Shown: positions 11,721-22,170 of the stretch, one piece after another
Numbering within the stretch: position 1 is the stretch's first letter
Layout: each line of letters begins with the position of its first letter
DNA from: Codonopsis lanceolata
Taxonomy: Eukaryota > Streptophyta > Magnoliopsida > Asterales > Campanulaceae
Assembly: GCA_013146195.2 (NCBI GenBank)
Contig: CM028377.1
Span: 38,507,632 to 38,571,631 of the forward strand
Reading direction: 5' to 3'
Length of the DNA: 64,000 nt
Notes under the pieces: generated by a model
What the model saw: only the letters and a program-made list of their open reading frames with translations
Databases searched by the model: none
What the model was told of the DNA's origin: nothing
Position numbers and translations under genes: made by a program

Positions 11721-12244
11721 CCTATGCTATCCACGAGGCGCGCATTCAAAGTGGAGGCCGAGGAGAAAGCCGGGTGGCCGCAGCAAGCCAACCCTCATGA
11801 GCATCCCTCTTGTCCCTTTCATTCCGCTGGCAGCAGAGGCGCCCCGTGGCTAGAAGGTAGCGAGTAAATCAGCCTCCTCCCCCCTCTCCTCCTCATTCTT
11901 CGAAGTTCTGGCATCTTTGCCGAAGCATTTGCTAGGGCTGCAAAGGCGGAGCAAGAAAGACACCCTCACGGTGATCGCTCTTTCATGATTATGGGATCAG
12001 AGCGGCCGTGTGATTCCTCAAAGCCACTGGTTGCTCCACGATTTCGAGATGCCAACAACCGTCCCATTTGCAGGGGCAATTGTTCTTTGGATTGTCGAGG
12101 GGCCCCAACGTCGGCCATATCGATCATGCGCGATCTGCTTGGAAATTTGGTGGGAAAGGAATAGTGGGCGGTTGCTTGAAGAGTGTTACCGATGGCCAGG
12201 AAGCGGTATGTTTTCTTTCGGACATATCGGGCTTAGTCGGCGAG

Positions 12245-12314
12245 GTATGCCTATTCTTTTGAACTTGATAATTTCTCTTTGGATTACGACCTTGCTCGTG
12301 TTTGTTGTTTGTAG
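12245..12314 (+). other. Predicted intron in the extra gene, copy 1
   Basis: The donor CGAG/GTATGC and acceptor TTGTTTGTAG/ATCG are both conserved in copy 2 (35567-35641). The 70-bp interior is T-rich. Confidence 0.65.
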
Positions 12315-12906
12315 ATCGCTTCCTCTGCACAACATCTACAATCGATATCTGAGAGGAGATCGATACATGAAGATTGAGTCAGGAGGATGGTGGCGGGCGG
12401 TAAGAATAAGAATGACAGGTTCGACCTTGGACCGATCGGCGAAGGAGAAGCGTTCTTTGCGAGGCCGAGAATTTGGAGGTGACAATAAGGCTTTAGCAGG
12501 AGAAAACAACCACAGTAGCCAGTGAGAAAAGATCGAGCTGTGAAGTGGCCTGACGGACGTGATCGGTAGGCAGTAGCCGGCGTTGAAGGAAGCGGCGGCC
12601 GAGATCGTGACAGTAAAATCTATTCGATCGGTGGCGGCACGAACTCAGTATGAAGGATTTCGAGGCTTCCATTTCGCCTCTCAAGTGCGCCGGCTATATT
12701 GCCTTATGCCGTGGGGCACCAATCATATCTGCGCGAATGCTCGCGGGCACGAGGGGCGGTGGACATGAGCACGATGGGCGATTGGCTCGATCCTTCTTGT
12801 CGAGGGAGGCAGGAAGCTCATCGCTTGTGCCCTACTTCGGGCGGGTGGATGCCACAGCAGGGATGATAATGATGATGGTCGAGCCATGGGACCCCCGGCC
12901 AGATTA

Positions 12907-13904
12907 GGCGTCAATGTCGTAGCGATTGATGCCCGTAAGGCGAAGGAGGCGGGTTGGCGGTTGCTCGGCTTCAGCGTCTGGTATCGAGGAAGCAAATGCT
13001 GCAGCTCCACACAACCCCTGATGTAATTTAAAGACTTAGTATCTTGTTTTGGCCGATGTGCCTTTTGTAACAGACCTCTTGATCTTTTGGAAATACTTTA
13101 TCTCTGTAAACAATTTTCCCCGCTATTTGCTGCTTATTCATCATCATTTTGCTCGAAATGAATGCCTGTGTTTTTGTTTTTCTGTCCGATAATATTTACT
13201 TGTGTTTTTCCTGCATTTAATTAGTACCAACACAATTGTATGCGGGGTAGTCCCCCAGAAATATATCGGGCAGATAGTAATCGTGCAAAGAACATTAACT
13301 CAGCATACATAAAGTAAATAGTGCAAATATCTTAGGTTAATGTCCTACTATTATGAATTTGGCCTGTTACCCGGTGTTCGTCGGTGCTTTTTCCCGGGCA
13401 TACAGTGGTATTGTTTGAATGCCTGGCATGGGCCAAGGCTTCTAAGTGGGCAAGGCCCCTATCGCCTGGGGCGAGCTTCAGATGATTGCTTAGCGGGCAA
13501 GGCCCAGCTCGGCGACTATCAACCGGGCATGGCCGTTATTCGGTGTGGGTAACCCGATTCGGTTGAAGTATATCACCTGGGTGTAAGGATATACGACTAA
13601 ACAGTGTTGCTCGGCCACTGTGGGACCCGAGGTAGTTTAGCTGATATCCGATGGGCAAGGCCCCTACCGCGTGGCGGGCATCCTAAGTACGTGAACCGGG
13701 CATGGCCGCATCTCACCCACAGAGAAATTAAGTTCACTAGTACTTGGGTATTCTGAATGTTGACTGGGCTTGGCCCTGGTCACTTGTAGATGGTAGATGC
13801 CAATAAAATCTAAGTAAAACAATATTGAGAAACTTGCCTTTATTGAATAAAATTTGTGACCCTCAACAGGGCTGAGGGTCTTGCCCGTCTATGTAAGGAG
13901 GATT
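12907..13904. other. Spacer between extra gene and pol end, copy 1
   Basis: This holds the presumed 3' untranslated end of the extra gene and a GC-rich spacer with repeated GGGCAAGGCC-like motifs (13440-13720). It matches 33.96-34.9 kb of copy 2 in reverse. No further gene seen. Confidence 0.55.
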
Positions 13905-14042
13905 AACTCTACGGATAGTACTTTTTTCAGATGATTAGCATGCCATGGGTGTTTTAGCTCTTTTCCTTCCCGAGTTCGGAGTGTGTAGGTGCCTTCTCTG
14001 ATAATACCAGTGACTTGGAAGGGTCCTTCCCAGTTGGGCGAT
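13905..14042 (-). pseudogene. Integrase C-terminus of Tat-like copy 1
   Basis: The minus strand encodes NWEGPFQVTGIIREGTYTL, then a PWHANHLKK block, ending in a stop near 13905. This is the usual C-terminal end of Ty3/gypsy integrase. It matches 33829-33960 of copy 2 almost exactly. The rest of pol is hidden by the gap directly upstream. Confidence 0.85.
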
Positions 14043-14142
14043 NNNNNNNNNNNNNNNNNNNNNNNNNNNNNNNNNNNNNNNNNNNNNNNNNNNNNNNNNN
14101 NNNNNNNNNNNNNNNNNNNNNNNNNNNNNNNNNNNNNNNNNN
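14043..14142. other. Assembly gap (100 N)
   Basis: Exactly 100 Ns, so the real length is probably unknown. Sequence to the right is not the expected continuation of copy 1 pol, so a junction is hidden here. Confidence 1.
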
Positions 14143-14440
14143 CGATGGACCTTCTGGCTATGGTCGCAAGAAAAGGATTGTTTCGGGAAAACAAAAGGGG
14201 GTACAGCAATAATAGATATGTACATGCCATTACCTAATAATCTAAATTTTTGCAATTATTCCTAAGTTGCACCTTAGACCCGTAATATTATATTTTAGTA
14301 TTTTATTGTGAGCTTATGTCGTGGTTTTCTTTTTTTCTTCTGGTGCCGAGCCTCTTTTTGCCGAAGACGAGAGATAGGATGTCGAGGTTTCAAAGAGTGT
14401 CTTCCCTCTCCTTATTCTCCTCGATATATATTTTTTATTT

Positions 14441-14730
14441 GTTTGGCTCTAACTTTGCCTAGGTCGCTCTTTCTAAGTTTTCAACCTAGCTTAGCCTTTA
14501 TTTCTTTTTTTTTTTATGTTTCCATTTTTGCCTAAGTCAGCCTCTTTCTGGTTTCAAATTTAGCTAGCCCTTATTTCTCCTTTTATTTTTCATTTTTTTT
14601 GAATGCCCTAACTTTTGCCTAGGCCGCCTTTCGTTTTCAAATTCTTAGCGGGCTTTTTTTTTTTTTTTTTCTTTTGCCCTAACTTTTGCTCTAGACCGCC
14701 TCTTTCGGTTTTCAGCCTGGGCCGAGAGGG
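14441..14730. repeat. About 4 tandem units of roughly 80 bp
   Basis: The motif GCCCTAACTTTTGCCTAG, then a GCCTCTTTC-GGTTTTCAA block and a T-rich tail, recurs at about 14441, 14526, 14603 and 14674. Poly-T length varies. Confidence 0.7.
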
Positions 14731-15060
14731 AAGCACTTGTGGATAGAGTGGATCGAGCATCATACCTTTTGACTTGTTGAGATTGAGGTCGAACAAGGTC
14801 TTCTTTCTTGGCTCAGGGAGTACGACATCTCCGACCTGATCCCATTGACAATATATGCAAGACATCGTGGAAGAGAGGGGTAGCAAATTTCGATAAGTAG
14901 CCCCCAAAGATTTTTTAGCCCAAAGCGCATGACATGATAGCAGTAGGGTCCCCTGGGATGAGGTCTTTTCTTGGTCTCCTCACGCTTTTGATTTGACTAT
15001 AGCTCAAGATGCCGTTGTTGGATTTGGGAATGGTCACTATTTTGGACACCAGACGTATAT

Positions 15061-15086
15061 TTTTTTTTTTGCTCTAATTTTTTTTC

Positions 15087-15118
<32 letters not shown>

Positions 15119-15157
15119 GAATGAAGTCGACGAGTGGTCAAGCTTTCATTTTTTTTT
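15061..15157. repeat. Poly-T rich tract
   Basis: Runs of T, the longest about 30, within the retroelement remnant. Lys-rich frames on the minus strand here are artefacts of this tract. Confidence 0.85.
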
Positions 15158-16044
15158 TTCAACTTGTTGACCATTCTCGCTTGATGCAAAGGAGCTTTTG
15201 TCCGATTAAAGCATCCTGACATACGGGGTCCTGTTCAACCATGGTCGGGTCTACTCCCCGACATATCTTTATAGGACTAGGTAAGCATGTCCACGAACCT
15301 TGAGGAGATCCATGAGTGGTGTTCTTTTGGAGCCTCAGTAGTCCGATCACTTCTTTTTTGATTTCCTTTGTCCAAATTTGATTGATAAGGTGGATCGCCT
15401 TCGCCGCTTGTCATGATGATGTCTCGCTCTACCGACTTTACAAGCTCAAGCAAACTTTTTTATCTTTTGGGTCCTTTTAAATGACTCATTATTTTAATTA
15501 TTTAATGTGTCTTTTAATCAGTGCAACTAAGAAATAAGCAAAGACGCTTAGATTATTATTAAAAGCACAACGCATGGTTTATTACATTATCGAGGACCTG
15601 GGTTTGAGATCCTCAATTGTGGAGCGGATTGGTAGATGACCAAACTGTAAGGCTAGGAGGAAAGGAATGGGTACTCAATTTTAGGGAGCGGATTGGTAGA
15701 TGACCAACCTGAAGGCTAGTGGAAAGGAATAAATATATCCAAAGTAGTCCACCGATCTGCGGCCAAAAGTGGGCCTGCCGTAGTATACTAGTTCTGGCAG
15801 AGGTTTATTAGAAGTAGCCCCAAACTCACAGGAGCCCTTCATAATCTGTCCCCGCCTATCATCATACCCGTGAAGTCGCCCCAAATTTTCATTAGAAACT
15901 CTATTGGTTTAGGACTTGCATCATAGTTTTCAAATTTTCGATGTCACCTCCATTTTGCGCTGAGAGTTTGGTTTTGGTATATGTCATGTGATTAAAGGTC
16001 GGGTTAATTTCTCTCGTGGTACGGTAAGGATTTTCATCGGATAC

Positions 16045-16310
16045 GGATATAATGGGTGAATCTCCTCAATGGATATGGATATTGGGCGTATGGATTTTGG
16101 GTTGGATATGGATATTGGGTAGGATAAGAATTTTGGGCTGGATAAGGATTTTGGCCGGATAGGGATATTGGTGATATGAATTTTGGGCAGGATAAGGATT
16201 GGCCGATAGGGATATTGGTTTGGATAGGATATTGGGTTGATAGATATTAAGCGTGATATGAATTTTGGGTGGATAAGGATTCGGGGTTGTGGGTAATATT
16301 TTCGGGTTAG
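16045..16310. repeat. Degenerate minisatellite of GGATATGGATATTGGG type
   Basis: Units of about 20-35 bp built from GGATA(T/A)GGAT and ATTTTGGGC/TTGGATA recur more than ten times with small indels. Repetitive Pro/Tyr/Ile-rich frames on the minus strand come from the repeat itself. Confidence 0.75.
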
Positions 16311-18169
16311 TGTTTGGCCGAGGAGATTGGATATGGAGGGACATGGAAGGCCGATGCTCCTTGGGACCGGTGAAGCGGATTGTTCATTTTTTGTTTTGCC
16401 GCCATACCGCTGGATCTCAGACTTTATGAGCCGATTCTCGCCCATGTTCCGACTGCTTTAATTGGCCAAGCATTTCACTTCGGCTCTTCCAAATTCGGGC
16501 GTGTTTCGAGGAAAAATGGGCTATGGAGGTATCAAGAGGTCGGGATGGAGGCTACTGGCTTGAAGTAGCCGTGCCTTTTTATTAATATTTTATTATTATT
16601 TTTATGTTCCCTACAATTGACCTGATAAGCACTCGCTTTATTTTGACAGCCTCAGACTTTTCCTCGAATAGTGGATTCTTTCTCAGTATAGACCAACGTA
16701 TTCCACTCCGCTTTCGACTCAGATCGGATCGTCCTGCGCGGGGCCTATACTCTTTCCAGATCCACCATCCGAAATGGTCTAGGTCGAGCATCCGAGAATT
16801 ATAATCCCTCGCTTATTGTTTATATTATTATTTTTTGTGCGCAATTACTATTATATATTTTTTTTTAACTTGCGCATTTTTTTTTTTGACATGTATATTT
16901 TTCGATTTGATTTTTTTTCTCGATTTTTTTTTTTTTGATGATTTTTTTTTTTGACAGGACCCATAATTCAAAAATGCAAAACCGGTCTGGCCTGCGAAGT
17001 GTCCCTCGAAAAACTATATGCATTCTAACGTTGGCTTATGCAGGTAGGTCGCAGCCATGGTGTGGTAACGATTCGAATATATTTACATGCGTGCACGTGT
17101 GTGCGGTATCTAGAAAGCGAAAATCTTTATTTATTTTACGATATAGAAAATAAAACAAATTTGGCCTGTCTTGTCGCTTTGTGTGGATTTTCTCGGCTTT
17201 TTTAGTTTGAGCGCGAGCAAGCAAGCACATCACATTAAGAAATAGAAAGAAAAGTGGGGAAACTATCTATCCCTATTAATTACAAATTTTGGTCCTATGC
17301 CCCCAAAATAAAATGACATAATGAATCTTGCCGAGATGTACAAATATACTGAGTTACGTAATAAAGTGAAAAGAAAAATGAACCTGAAAGAAATAAATGA
17401 AAGAAAATAGAGCCTAAGTAAAGCCCCTTTTTTGTGTCTTTGCCAGGAATTTATTTGTAAAATATATAATATATATACATTTTTTTTTTTGATTTTTCGA
17501 ATTTTTTTTTTTTTGTATATATATATAATAGTGTTTGAAGGCTTTTGATCGGCCAAGTACGTGGCGTTGTGTGCTCCGGCGATACCAGACTCTATTCGAG
17601 AATGCTTTAAGGGTATCAATGGAGTTTCGGCCAAATTAAATATACTTAGGCGCTTATATATATACATATATATATATATATTTTTTTTTTTGAAATTTTT
17701 TTTATTTGATTGATTTTTTTAATACTCTTTATGAACATGCCAATGTGATATCTGAACGAGAGGCTGGCTGCCGCCGTGATGGAGGATCATATCCACAAAT
17801 ATAGCCACTACCGTAATGGGAACACTTTATTGAAATGCGTAAATTAATATAACGAGCATATTGCGGCCAAAAACAAAGAAAAGCCAAAAAAGGTTTTATT
17901 TTATGAGTCTAGCCCTCCATTTTATTTAAAATAAAACAACTCCCCAAAGTAGTCGCCACCGTGAGGTTCCTGGGTGCGACTCGCGCCCGCCCTTGTTTAG
18001 GGGTGCTTGCGTGCGTGCGAATCTTGACGCGACACCACCGCTCTCGCTCCACCCTCCCTTGTTTAGGGAAGACGAAACCAAAGTGCGAGAGGAGTGTCAT
18101 TGTCTATATTAGCACGTTGGAATGTGCCTCTGCTGTTTGAGTGGATTTTGTATCCAAAATGGGAACTAA

Positions 18170-18480
18170 AGGTTTCTCATGTCGTTATCCCTTATTTCGT
18201 GGATAACAGGATATGGGAATGCATTACCTTTCCATTCTCATTCTCCTTTTTTCTCGTCAGGGATAATAGAAGTGCAAGAAAAGATATTGCGACGCCCCAC
18301 TTATGGATTTATTAAAATGGCCTTATGGCCCAATCGATCGCTATGGGAGCTATGAGTTTCCGCATCAAGTTATCCCTTGTTTGGGATACCAGATATGGGA
18401 ATACATCACTCCTCCATTCGTATCTCCTTTTTAGGGAGAACAGAAAGTGCAAAGAGGGAATGTTGCGTGGCCCCACCATT
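18170..18480. repeat. Tandem duplication, period about 175 bp
   Basis: The block with GTTATCCCTTATTTCGTGGAT, GATATGGGAATGCAT and GCGACGCCCCAC (18180-18300) recurs with substitutions at 18363-18478. Confidence 0.65.
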
Positions 18481-19581
18481 TGGATCGAAAGTTTTAGAGT
18501 CGCCACCTTTATTTTAAGGCAAAAATAAAGGAAAACCGTAAGAGAAAACCGTAGATTTTAGAAAACGGGTTCGGGGCTAAGTTACGAGTCGAAGGTGCTA
18601 GGCACCCAACTCGCCCTTTCGGTCTCAAAGCGTTTTTGGTGAAATATGCTCATTGTTATATTAATCTAGCAAATAAATAAGGTCTTATTTTGACAAGGGA
18701 AAATTAAGCAGATACATTCGTGGCTACATTATTTACTTGACTCGCACCGCCTCCTTCCAATAATTACAAACACATTTAAGAATATTTAGCCATTATAATG
18801 GCTCTTTTACATAATTTTTCCTAATCTAATCCGGGCAGCACAACGGCTTATATTGGCTACATTGTGCCGGATTTAAAATACAACTTTTTGAAAATAAATA
18901 AAAGGAAAAAAATACAAATGAAATAAAAATACGCCCTTAAAGGTATTACCTTTTAGAGCGGTGGTGTGCTCGCTCTGTCCTCTGCGGGAGAGGGAGTCTT
19001 TTTTTGTTTTGAATTGAACTGGACTGGAATTGAACTGGATTTGAACCTGGAATTGAACCGATTTGAACCGGATTTGATTGATGTTTGAGGTCGGGCTAGT
19101 CAACTCTGCGTAGTGACACTTTATTTGGGTAGGTTTTGGCCTTTTTAGGTTCAGGCGGAACCTAGACTTAAGTTTTGACTTTTTTAGCTCGTTACCCGGG
19201 CAGAGTAACGGCTTATTTTGGGATTTTTGGACTGGGGTTTTAAGGTGGATACCTAACAACTAGGCTAGGGATCACTTATAACCTATGGGTTTTTGGTTTG
19301 GCAGAGTTTGGATGGGGTTTGGAGATTTTAGGGGCTTCCACTCACCTATCTCGCACCTCTCGTACTTACTAAGTTATCTGAGAAAACGGCAGAAGCTTGG
19401 CACGCGATCTAAAATCGCTAAGTGAAATTGTGTCCAAAATGAGGCCGGGCATGTCTATTTATACTTGCATTTAGGGACACGGGCTACTGAATTCTTTCAT
19501 TTCTTCTCCGCATCGTTGAGTTGTACCTCATGCGCATAAAGACTTGTACTTATTTGATTCTGTGAGAGATCATGAATGAAA

Positions 19582-19621
19582 GCTTGGTGCCACCAAGCTA
19601 TTGCTTGGTGCGGCACCAAGC
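19582..19621. repeat. Two adjacent hairpins with the same stem
   Basis: GCTTGGTG-C-CACCAAGC (19582-19598) and GCTTGGTGC-G-GCACCAAGC (19603-19621) are perfect palindromes with one-base centres, separated by 4 nt. A related GGTGGCACCAA follows. They lie near the end of the Ogre/Tat-type LTR. Confidence 0.85.
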
Positions 19622-20089
19622 AGCCCTTAGGTGGCACCAACCCTTTTTGGAAGTTTGCAAATTTGACACTTTCCCCCGCAGCTTCACCTGCTTCGCAGAT
19701 CCTCGCTTCCTTTCGCAGATTTTTGACTTCTGCAACTTGACATTTGTTAAGTTTTAACAGTTTTTGATATTTTATGTCAGTTACATGCCAGGGGTACGAA
19801 ATTGGGGTGTCTACAGTAAGATGGTTTTTAGATATTTTTTTAAGACGAATCATCTTTACCTAATTTATGTGTATTGGTGGGTTAAAATACCAGAGAATGA
19901 TACTTTGTTTTATGAATTAAGATCCGTAAGATCATTTATCGACATGATATCTACTCAAATATAAAAGGAAAAAATAGAGATAAGGTGGCGCTATATAAAC
20001 CCCAAACTAGTACTCTTGACCATGGCTATGACACGTCACCCGTTTATGAATTTATTAATAAATGAAGCAGATAATATGATAATGAATTA

Positions 20090-20347
20090 CTCCCTCTGTC
20101 CCTAAATAATCGTCCTAGTTGACTCGACGCACAGTTTAAGAAAAAACAATTGACTTGATTATTTATATTGGTTTAATGTGTAGTTTTCTTTAAAGCCCAT
20201 GTGTATGTGACACATAATTATAGTAGAGTGAAAAAGTAAGGATAAAGTGGTAAAAGTGATTTTCTAAAAAGGTAAGTTTCAAAGTGGACAATTATTTTGG
20301 GACGGACGAAAAAGGAAAGGAGGACGATAATTTAGGGACGGAGGGAG
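20090..20347. mobile_element. Stowaway MITE C (258 bp, TA duplication)
   Basis: CTCCCTCTGTCCC begins after TA (20088-20089), and GGGACGGAGGGAG ends before TA (20348-20349). Nearly the same interior as MITE B. Confidence 0.95.
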
Positions 20348-21199
20348 TAATATTTACTTAGGATTTATAACAGTTGGATATATGTAAACTACACAACAAA
20401 GGGTGAGAAAACCTAAATACCTAACAAAATAAAACATTTTAGTTTGACATTTATTTCATAAGAAAAACAAGAAACAAATGTTTTAATTGTAACTACTGTC
20501 AAAATACGAAAAGAACATTTTATTGTTTTCTCAATAATAAAAACTCAGTCTTCTTTTGGGGGTTTTTGCTTAACAACAATTGTTGATTTAGAAGCATAAG
20601 ATGAAATAACTTTATTCATTATTTCCACCTACACATGAGACAAAGAAAATTTAAACACATTCAGTTAACCAAATTTTATGTATTGAAGTCGTTTAATTAA
20701 AATATTAAAAAAACATACTGCTTCATCTACAAAATTCGAATCCTCTCACATATCATCATACACCATTATAAGTATATGTCCGGCTGCAACTTGAGATGTA
20801 GGCGGAGGAGGTGTTGAACATGCAGTGATGCAGGTGGAGTTAGAGGTGGGGTTGAAGGGACCTATTTGGAACAATGAGTAAGGTAGGAAATATATAAATT
20901 ATATAAATGTAAAACGTGTATCAAATGCAATTATTAACGTTTAAATAAAAAAAATTATCCTAACAAATTTTTCTACATAATCAAAATCATAACAATCAGG
21001 TGGAGGGGGAGGTGGAGTTGGAGTTGGAGGTGGCGTGTCAAATGAAGTCATGGGACCTATTTGAAACCATGTGTTGGTTAAAAAACTATATAATTTTAAA
21101 AATAGAGTTGAATGTAAAAATGAACAATTCCTTACAAATAAGTTATACTTAGATACTTAAGATAGATTTTTATACCTGTTGTAAAAGTATTATAGAAGA

Positions 21200-21333
21200 A
21201 CTTCAGGATATTTATATTTATTGTCGAAGTGTCTTTTTCTGATGACAAGAAAATTGTTATCCTACTGAATATAGTACATCGAGATAATGCAACGTATAAT
21301 TGACAATGAGTAAATACTGGCGTTCGTAGATCA
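21200..21333 (-). pseudogene. Helitron Pif1-type helicase, C-terminal fragment
   Basis: The minus strand from 21333 translates as DLRTPVFTHCQLYVALSRCT followed by a basic stretch. This is the last conserved motif of the helicase part of plant Helitron Rep/Hel proteins (family form PVF(S/T)HGQLYVA(L/I)SR). The G before Q is C here. Only about 45 codons are recognisable, and upstream sequence breaks abruptly near 21335. The normal protein exceeds 1000 residues, so this is a remnant. Proline-rich frames lie nearby on the same strand (21060-21000 and 20860-20790); I cannot show that they belong to the same gene. Confidence 0.7.
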
Positions 21334-21365
21334 ATTTCGAGGCGCTATACAAACCCCAAATTGTA

Positions 21366-21900
21366 GAAGTTGACCCCATTTCTTAGTATATGCCCACCTC
21401 ATTTTAAAATAACCTAAAACAATAAGTATATCCTTCCTTGTTTTCCTATTTTGCCATTTTTTTATATTGAAATCAAAATTATTATACAAACACCCCTACC
21501 CCTCCCCACCCCTGCCTTGAATCCAGAAAACCCGATACCTCACCCCCTTTACACAAACCGAACATCATGCCCCTCTGTCATTCTCTTCTTCGACACCCGT
21601 TCACCAAAAATAAAATAAAAGATTTGAGTAAGACAAAGAAGAGAAGCAAACCATCCTCATCATCTTCATATTCATTTTCTTTAGTAAAATGGAAAACATA
21701 TGTTTTGTTCCAATGTAATTTGTACGTGAAGTATTTAGGGTTGAGTTAGGAATTATGATATGAATTTTTTTGATTTTGAGTAGTTTTAAGGTCAAAACAT
21801 TAGAAAAAAATGATGTTAATTTTGTTGAATTTTCGACCCTGGGCGATGGAACAAATGTAATATGTTCGGCCACAGTTGATGTAATAATATTGTTCCATCG
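21366..21900. other. Intergenic DNA, no gene recognised
   Basis: AT-rich DNA with a C-rich patch at 21490-21555. The short frames on both strands show no family features. Confidence 0.5.
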
Positions 21901-21975
21901 GCTATGGCCAAACATATTGCATTTGTTCCATCGGTTCCGACCGAACATTATAATTGACAATAATTTAGAACATTA

Positions 21976-22170
21976 ATCAAATGTTTGGTCAAAGCCAACC
22001 GAACATTTGAGTAATGTTCGATTAACAGAGACCGAACAGTACTCAAATTTTCGGTTGGCTCTAACCGAGCATTTGAGTAATATTCGATAAATAGAGACCG
22101 AACAGTACTCAAATTTTCGGTTGGCTCTATCTGAGCATTTGAGAAATGTTCCTTCAATGGTGACCTAACA
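21976..22170. repeat. Minisatellite, 66-bp unit, about 3 copies
   Basis: Unit starts at 22042 and 22108 (CTCAAATTTTCGGTTGGCTC) are exactly 66 bp apart, with a more diverged unit before them. Because 66 is divisible by 3, the minus strand stays open as a repeating 22-residue frame (SNARLEPTENLSTVRSL). I take that as a by-product of the repeat rather than a gene. Confidence 0.85.

Larger units (their letters stand above)
9883..12906 (+). pseudogene. Extra gene opposite to gag-pol, Tat-like copy 1
   Basis: This gene lies between pol and the 3' LTR and is transcribed against gag-pol. A TATA box (TATTTAAA, 9883-9890) is followed by a leader and an ATG at 10321, directly after CTAG at the 3' end of a presumed leader intron. 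The first coding block includes residues such as WFTSMGIEPEDYRVEKAV and FFRVGLRLPLDPFVLLFLQ (10881-11048), resembling the plant 'putative gypsy type transposon' domain. Later exons are joined by introns at about 11625-11720 and 12245-12314. The C-terminal part is Ala/Glu/Lys-rich and probably coiled coil. Several frameshifts break it, and the leader-intron donor is lost (AAGAAG where copy 2 has GGTAAG). The function is unknown. Similar extra ORFs occur in plant Tat-lineage elements. Confidence 0.65.
8811..14042 (-). mobile_element. Tat-like Ty3/gypsy element, copy 1 (3' half)
   Basis: Read on the minus strand this holds the end of integrase (14042-13905), a 4-kb region with an oppositely oriented extra gene, and the 3' LTR (9511-8811). 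It matches 33.84-38.99 kb of copy 2 in the same order but on the other strand. The upstream part of the element is cut off by the assembly gap. Confidence 0.85.
14143..19815 (+). mobile_element. Ogre/Tat-type LTR retroelement remnant without clear coding
   Basis: The stretch is full of poly-T tracts, tandem repeats and short duplications, as is common downstream of pol and in LTRs of Ogre/Tat elements. A block at 18480-18640 (GAGTCGCCACC ... GAAAACGGGTTCGG ... GGTGCTAGGCACCC) resembles a motif common in plant Ogre/Tat LTRs. The end GGGGTGTCTACA at 19804-19815 is a typical LTR terminus of that group. No primer site follows it, so it would be a 3' or solo LTR. I found no gag or pol frame. The left limit is unknown because of the gap. 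Confidence 0.5.
20007..21335 (-). mobile_element. Helitron remnant with helicase C-terminus
   Basis: The 3' end on the minus strand is CTAG (20010-20007) followed by T, preceded by a degenerate GTGTCATAGCCATGG hairpin region. This resembles the end of the Helitron at 7646. Upstream on the same strand, 21333-21200 encodes the end of a Helitron helicase. A Stowaway (20090-20347) sits in the 3' part. Everything upstream of 21335 is missing or unrecognisable. Confidence 0.6.

Noticed and set aside
15037..15222. Lys-rich frame with a run of about 10 Lys
   Set aside because: It is the complement of a poly-T tract.
15984..16445. 153-codon minus-strand Ile/Pro/Tyr-rich repetitive frame
   Set aside because: It is created by the GGATATGGATATTGGG minisatellite. 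No start context and no family resemblance.
17263..17667. 134-codon minus-strand frame
   Set aside because: Lys/Ile/Phe-rich translation of T-rich retroelement DNA, no domain.
21601..21960. 119-codon minus-strand frame near the 66-bp repeat
   Set aside because: Low-complexity composition, no conserved motif, and it overlaps the minisatellite border.
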